Made by a program: the position numbers and the translations under genes. A DNA stretch of 8,620 nucleotides from Chloroflexota bacterium (lineage in GTDB: Bacteria; Chloroflexota; Anaerolineae; Anaerolineales; Villigracilaceae): the NCBI GenBank assembly GCA_021812905.1, contig JAKAMM010000060.1, positions 1 to 8,620 of the forward strand, given 5' to 3'. Below, one piece after another: positions 4,270 to 8,620 of this stretch. The notes under the pieces were generated by a model. The model had not been told where the DNA came from. It was given only the letters and a program-made list of their open reading frames with translations, and searched no databases. Position 1 is the first letter of the stretch. The number at the start of each line of letters is the position of its first letter.

Positions 4270-6621
4270 ATGTACGCTATGCAAGGACTTACTTCACTGG
4301 AAGTCATCGCGATTTGGGTCGTGTTCGGCATTGCCATCGTCGGCCTTTTGTACGCGGTCTTCCTCCGTTCCCAAATCCTGAAAGAGGACATGGGCACGCC
4401 CAAGATGCAGGAAGTCTGGGGCGCGATCAAGGATGGCGCGGACGCTTATCTTCGCAAGCAATTGCGCTCCATTCTGCCTTTGATCGGTATCCTGACGGTG
4501 GCGCTTTTCTTCTCCGTCTACATCGTTCCGCCATCGCCAGAGGCTTTGGAGCGCTTCAGCACCATGACATCGGATCAAGTCCGGTTGATCATTGGCATTG
4601 CGCGTGCGTTGGCTTTTATCATGGGTGCCGGCTTTTCACTGACGGTTGGGCAAATCGGCATGCGTATGGCTGTGCAGGCTAACGTTCGCGTTGCATCTGC
4701 ATCCAAACGATCTTTTGCTGACGCGCTTCGCATTGCCTATCGTGCTGGTACCATCACTGGAATGTTGACTGATGGCTTGGGTCTGCTCGGTGGAACCGTG
4801 ATCTTCATCCTACTCGGTATTGCCGCTCCAGATGCTTTGCTCGGCTTCGGTTTTGGTGGCACACTCCTGGCCTTATTTATGCGCGTTGGCGGCGGTATCT
4901 TCACGAAGGCGGCTGACGTCGGCGCGGATCTGGTCGGTAAAGTGGAAGCCGGCATCCCTGAGGATGATCCGAGAAATCCGGCTGTGATCGCGGACCTGGT
5001 CGGTGACAATGTCGGCGACTGCGCTGGTATGGCCGCCGACATTTTTGAATCCTACGAAGTCACGATCGTGGCCGGACTTATTCTGGGTCTGGCGCTCTGG
5101 CATCTGACCGGCCGCCTCGAATGGATCATCTTCCCGTTGATGGTACGTGGTATTGGCGTGCTGTCTTCGATCATCGGCACTTACGTTGTGCGTGGTGGCC
5201 CTGGTAAAGGCGGCGATGCCATGGCTGCTATTTTCCGCGGCTTCCTTTCTTCTGCGGCCATTTCTGTTGTTCTGTTCTTCATCACTGGTTTCATCTACCT
5301 GAATGGCCCAGAGATGACTCAGTGGGGAGGTTGGTGGCGCACACCTGCTGCTGTAGGCGTGGGCGTTTTGCTCGCCATTCTCATTGATCGTTTGACTGAA
5401 TACTTTACGGGCACGGAAGCTTCACCTGTCAACGATATCAAGAAAGCGGCGGATACCGGCCCGGCGACTTTGATTTTGCAAGGCATCTCTGTCGGTTTCG
5501 AGTCGTCTGTTTGGTCGGTGTTGGTGATCGCCATGACCATTGTTGCTTCCATCTTCATTTTCGGAAGCATCCCTGGCGTGGATGGCGCCAACAAAGTCAC
5601 GTTCATTCTCTATGGCGTCGCGATGACCGGTATCGGTATGCTGACATTGACCGGCAACAACGTTGCAATGGACTCCTTCGGCCCAATTTCTGACAATGCC
5701 AACGGTATCGGCGAGATGGCCTGGCACGGCATGGAAGATAAGAAGACCAAAGCCGCCCAGCAGATCATGGCCGACCTGGATGCCGTTGGTAACACCACCA
5801 AGGCGATTACCAAAGGCGTTGCGATTGGTTCTGCAGTGATTGCAGCGGTTGCGTTGTTCGGCTCCTTCCTCGTGGATGTAAGCCGCGCTCAAGCCAGCGC
5901 TGGAGTAGCCGAAGCGAATCGCATTGGCGCTCTTGGTATCCGTGTGGATATTCCCCAAGTCTTTGTCGGTATGCTCATTGGCGGCGCCTTGCCGTGGCTG
6001 TTCTCCTCGTTCGCGATCCAGGCTGTTTCTCGAGCCGCCTCCCTGATCGTACTGGAAGTCCGCCGTCAGTTCAAATTGGGCGTGTTGGAAGGCAAGGTTG
6101 CGCCCGACTACCGCCAGGCCGTTGAAATTTCGACGACTGCCGCGCAGAAGGAATTAGTCTCGCTGGCATTGCTCGGCATTCTTACGCCAATTATCGTTGG
6201 CCTGCTCTTGCAGGTCGAGGCTCTCGGCGGTTTCCTGGCCGGCATTATTGTCTCCGGTCAATTGCTGGCAGTGTTCCTCAACAACTCCGGCGGCGCCTGG
6301 GATAATGCCAAGAAGTTGATTGAAGACGAGCCGAAAGATCCGAAGAAGAATCTGGGCAAAGGTTCCGAACGACACAAAGCTGGCGTAGTTGGCGATACCG
6401 TCGGCGATCCGTTCAAGGACACGGCTGGCCCGGCTTTGAACCCGATGATCAAGGTCGTGAATCTGGTCTCGGTTATCATCGCCCCGATTGTTGTCCAGTA
6501 TGCTGGAGTGACTGGCGCTACGCTGTGGGCGGTTTGGGGTGCTGCCCTGATTTTGATCGGTGTATTGGCTTGGGCGGTGGTGCGTTCAAAGGCCCCGGCG
6601 CCTTCCATATCCGCAAAGTAA
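4270..6621 (+). CDS. hppA: K+-independent H+-translocating membrane pyrophosphatase
   Basis: A 783-residue polytopic membrane protein, within the family's size range (about 16 membrane helices). It hydrolyses cytosolic pyrophosphate and pumps ions across the membrane. The pyrophosphate/Mg site is intact: K213-A-A-D216-V-G-A-D220-L-V-G-K224, I229-P-E-D-D-P-R, A241-D-L-V-G-D246-N-V-G-D250, and in the C-terminal part A677-W-D-N-A-K-K and G712-D-P-F-K-D-T-A-G. The motif G507-N-T-T-K511-A-I-T514 has Lys and Thr where K+-dependent enzymes have Ala and Gly, so by family knowledge this is a K+-independent enzyme and hence most likely an H+ pump. Two oddities are seen: Leu243 where most members have Asn, and FE260-SYE263, with a second Glu near the coupling Glu. 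GGGAGG at 4253-4258 precedes the ATG by 11 bases, and a second in-frame ATG at 4279 is less well placed. The gene ends in tandem TAA TAA before a strong terminator and is monocistronic. Confidence 0.97.
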   Translation: MYAMQGLTSLEVIAIWVVFGIAIVGLLYAVFLRSQILKEDMGTPKMQEVWGAIKDGADAYLRKQLRSILPLIGILTVALFFSVYIVPPSPEALERFSTMTSDQVRLIIGIARALAFIMGAGFSLTVGQIGMRMAVQANVRVASASKRSFADALRIAYRAGTITGMLTDGLGLLGGTVIFILLGIAAPDALLGFGFGGTLLALFMRVGGGIFTKAADVGADLVGKVEAGIPEDDPRNPAVIADLVGDNVGDCAGMAADIFESYEVTIVAGLILGLALWHLTGRLEWIIFPLMVRGIGVLSSIIGTYVVRGGPGKGGDAMAAIFRGFLSSAAISVVLFFITGFIYLNGPEMTQWGGWWRTPAAVGVGVLLAILIDRLTEYFTGTEASPVNDIKKAADTGPATLILQGISVGFESSVWSVLVIAMTIVASIFIFGSIPGVDGANKVTFILYGVAMTGIGMLTLTGNNVAMDSFGPISDNANGIGEMAWHGMEDKKTKAAQQIMADLDAVGNTTKAITKGVAIGSAVIAAVALFGSFLVDVSRAQASAGVAEANRIGALGIRVDIPQVFVGMLIGGALPWLFSSFAIQAVSRAASLIVLEVRRQFKLGVLEGKVAPDYRQAVEISTTAAQKELVSLALLGILTPIIVGLLLQVEALGGFLAGIIVSGQLLAVFLNNSGGAWDNAKKLIEDEPKDPKKNLGKGSERHKAGVVGDTVGDPFKDTAGPALNPMIKVVNLVSVIIAPIVVQYAGVTGATLWAVWGAALILIGVLAWAVVRSKAPAPSISAK

Positions 6622-6634
6622 TAAATATTGTGTG

Positions 6635-6670
6635 AAAAAGAGTCCGTCACTTTTGCGACGGACTCTTTTT
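6635..6670 (+). terminator. Strong bidirectional intrinsic terminator between convergent genes
   Basis: A perfect 14-bp inverted repeat: 6635-6648 (AAAAAGAGTCCGTC) pairs with 6657-6670 across the 8-base loop ACTTTTGC. The stem's flanks give a T5 tract in either direction. It ends hppA on the plus strand (14 bases after the stop) and lies 20 bases past the stop of the minus-strand membrane protein, so it serves both convergent genes. Confidence 0.93.
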
Positions 6671-6690
6671 GTTAGAAAGTAATAGATCGG

Positions 6691-8620
6691 TTATGGTTGA
6701 ATGGCAACCTTGCTGAAATTTCCACATTCAAAAACTGCATAGTATTGGTTCTGATAAAGCGGACTTCTTTGTCGTTCGAGTTGCAGCAGGCGTTTCCAGA
6801 GCGGGTCCTGGTCGGTTACGACAAGCACATCGATAAAAAATTCTTTGCAGGATTGATCTATCTCGTTCCAGTTGGATTCTGTTTCGAATATTTTTGCTGT
6901 AATTCCAACTCGTTTCTCTAATTCTTTTGCTGGAATGCCGTAGGCTGTCTGTCCGGTGATTGTCATGGGACGGTTCAAATATAACCCCACCGGTCGATTC
7001 AATAATTCGGACGGATTGTGTTGAACGTGAATCTGTTCCGGCAGATTTGAATTAATATAATCGTAAGCCTGTCTTGCCGCAAAAGTCCTTTCGCCGAGTT
7101 TTGTGTCGGTACTGAGACTGTTGGGAAAACCCGCGATGTTCGCATCTACAAGGATCGGCCATGTTCGCAATAAAGCAACGTCTATTATGGTGGTGGCCAG
7201 TCCGAGCATGAGAAAGACTGTTAGCTGCCTTCTGGTTTTATCGATTTCAATGGATGGGCTGCTACTTTGCCAATCGTTGAAAAAAAACCTTGATAATATG
7301 TCCACACTCCAAATCAGCAGGACAAATTGACCCAAAAGCCAGGCGCGCCAGCCCAGGTCATTGTTGCCGATTGCTGTCGAACGAGTAAATGAACCGGCGA
7401 GAACTGCCGTCGAAAGTAGAATGACTTCTGCCATATGAAAAGGATTCTTTTTCCAGGAACCTTTGTTATGTTGTTGTATCCAGAGCAATCCGGCCACGAA
7501 AAAGAATCCAAGTTCCGTTAAATAGTTAAGGGGCAGGATGGCAAGAAAAATCAAGCTCACTAATATTGGGTGTAACTTGGGGAGGAATGGAATAATCGGG
7601 TAAAAGCTACGGACATCAAACGCGATGGGGAGGCCGCCTGTGGAGCCGGAGCCGCCGTCAATTAACCCAACAATGAAAGGACTGATGGCAATCGCGGCAA
7701 CAACTCCTGCGAGCGCCATAACCAAACCAAGCTGACGCTCATTTTGCAGCAATAATACGATCATCCAAACGCCCCAGAAAATTGCGAAAACCAGTGTCAC
7801 ATAAATAGATAACCCAAATGCGGAAGCAAAAGCAAGTCCAGCAACAAACATGGCTTGCATTCGTTTGGAAAGCGGTTGGCTGCGGACGGACAGTAGTAAC
7901 ATCATGCCAGCCAAACAAGCGATCACCGCTGCGACATGATGCGGCACCCATGAAATCGCTCCGATCCAGGCCGTGATCTGCTCATTCCACTGTTCAATAT
8001 CTCCTTGAAGAAAAGAATACCCATTTGTCAAGCGGGTGGAGATCGTCAAAAATAACACTGGGATAAAATCCAGGCCGCTGATGAGCAGCAGGCTGTTCCC
8101 CACCAACGCAGACTTCCAGGCTTTTGCGCCACTGGCAGGATTTCGCAGTCGCAAGTATAAGGCGATGGTTGCCATAAGTGCCAATCCACACCATGCGACA
8201 CTGGCGATCATGGCAATGCGCCCGTCCACCCAGGGACCGCCTAGTTGAGCCACAAGACTGCAAGGGATGTACCAGAAATAATATAAATATGTCAGGCGGA
8301 CAGGATGCCCCGGAAAGTAACTAGGATTGATGGGCGGCACTCCGCTGCGTGTCATGGCGTTAATAACGGCCGCGCGGGACGTGAAGTCGAATGAGATCAC
8401 ACTGTAGTAAAGCCGGTTTCCCCATTGAATGTCAACTAGCGACAGAATTGATAAAATTGACCATCCTGCAGCGATATAAAGAGCAATTGATTGTAGTCGT
8501 TTCGTTTCTTTTGGAGTTGAGATTTGTCTCGTTTTTGCCAGAATAATTATGAAGACAATTGCGAATCCGCCAAGCGTGATGAAGGTGGCTGTAACCGAGA
8601 TCAGATGCCAAGTGAGAAAA
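6691..8620 (-). CDS. Polytopic membrane protein, GT-C glycosyltransferase-like (5' end beyond window)
   Basis: The minus-strand frame is open from the stop at 6691 to the right edge, giving 642 visible residues; the true start is outside the window. A GTG at 8400 can be read as a start, but the 73 codons before it hold no stop and encode two more hydrophobic helices, so it is internal. About 12 membrane segments are visible, followed by a soluble C-terminal region of roughly 130 residues. A loop near visible residues 76-106 reads SFDFTSRAAVIN, then GVPPINPSYFPG, and is followed by the helix LTYLYYFWYIP. This resembles the first extracytoplasmic loop of GT-C-type membrane proteins, where an Asp is catalytic. 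Other marks are N-N-D-L-G-W-R-A before a late helix and a tail with DVLVVTDQDPLWK and YQNQYYAVFEC, also typical of such families. A role in envelope glycan or lipid-linked sugar transfer is inferred; donor and acceptor are unknown. It appears more AT-rich than hppA by eye. Confidence 0.75.
   Translation of the reverse strand, partial: FLTWHLISVTATFITLGGFAIVFIIILAKTRQISTPKETKRLQSIALYIAAGWSILSILSLVDIQWGNRLYYSVISFDFTSRAAVINAMTRSGVPPINPSYFPGHPVRLTYLYYFWYIPCSLVAQLGGPWVDGRIAMIASVAWCGLALMATIALYLRLRNPASGAKAWKSALVGNSLLLISGLDFIPVLFLTISTRLTNGYSFLQGDIEQWNEQITAWIGAISWVPHHVAAVIACLAGMMLLLSVRSQPLSKRMQAMFVAGLAFASAFGLSIYVTLVFAIFWGVWMIVLLLQNERQLGLVMALAGVVAAIAISPFIVGLIDGGSGSTGGLPIAFDVRSFYPIIPFLPKLHPILVSLIFLAILPLNYLTELGFFFVAGLLWIQQHNKGSWKKNPFHMAEVILLSTAVLAGSFTRSTAIGNNDLGWRAWLLGQFVLLIWSVDILSRFFFNDWQSSSPSIEIDKTRRQLTVFLMLGLATTIIDVALLRTWPILVDANIAGFPNSLSTDTKLGERTFAARQAYDYINSNLPEQIHVQHNPSELLNRPVGLYLNRPMTITGQTAYGIPAKELEKRVGITAKIFETESNWNEIDQSCKEFFIDVLVVTDQDPLWKRLLQLERQRSPLYQNQYYAVFECGNFSKVAIQP

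Noticed and set aside
5422..5958. Long minus-strand open frame (178 codons) inside hppA
   Set aside because: It lies antisense to a strongly conserved hppA reading frame, its His/Arg/Asn-rich product fits no family, and it has no start context. It is a shadow of the coding strand.
8341..8400. GTG at 8400 as the start of the membrane protein
   Set aside because: The frame stays open to the window edge and encodes helices typical of the same protein; no ribosome site is seen before the GTG.

Overview
The window looks like chromosomal DNA of a Chloroflexota bacterium, most likely class Anaerolineae. This is inferred from secreted SH3-like proteins with proline/threonine (PTATP-type) linkers, an FhaA/FhaB-like FHA pair, a multi-pass GT-C-like membrane protein, and intergenic spaces filled with palindromic repeats of the kind common in those genomes. 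No rRNA, tRNA, CRISPR array or phage gene is visible, and no transposase gene.

Layout, left to right. A minus-strand pair at 1178-1 encodes a soluble FHA protein with an FhaA-type N-terminal domain, then a membrane-anchored FHA protein that runs off the left edge. The two overlap by ATGA and sit behind a good sigma-70-type promoter. A 456-bp gene-free stretch (1179-1634) holds a nested inverted-repeat element with a very GC-rich hairpin core. Next come a minus-strand double zinc-ribbon protein and, divergent from it, a tandem pair of paralogous secreted, C-terminally anchored SH3-like proteins (2270-3513) that overlap by TAATG. A second, smaller inverted-repeat element and a terminator follow. 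Then come a minus-strand HesB/IscA/ErpA-type Fe-S protein with an unusual His/Cys-rich tail and, divergent from it, a K+-independent H+-pumping membrane pyrophosphatase (hppA, 4270-6621). Each of these two has its own near-consensus promoter. A perfect bidirectional terminator separates hppA from a large minus-strand polytopic membrane protein that is still open at the right edge.

Functional reading. The genes fall into envelope and signalling functions (FHA pair, SH3 pair, GT-C-like protein) and housekeeping energy and cofactor functions (HppA, Fe-S carrier). The FHA pair matches in order and architecture the fhaA-fhaB start of the actinobacterial fhaA-fhaB-pstP-rodA-pbpA-pknA-pknB cluster, so PP2C phosphatase, RodA and PBP genes may lie beyond the left edge. 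The least described protein-coding content is the SH3-like tandem pair, whose post-SH3 linker is more alike between the copies than the SH3-like domain itself, and its zinc-ribbon neighbour, with which it appears to share a symmetric promoter core. I see no clear evidence of a defence or mobile system beyond the non-coding repeats.
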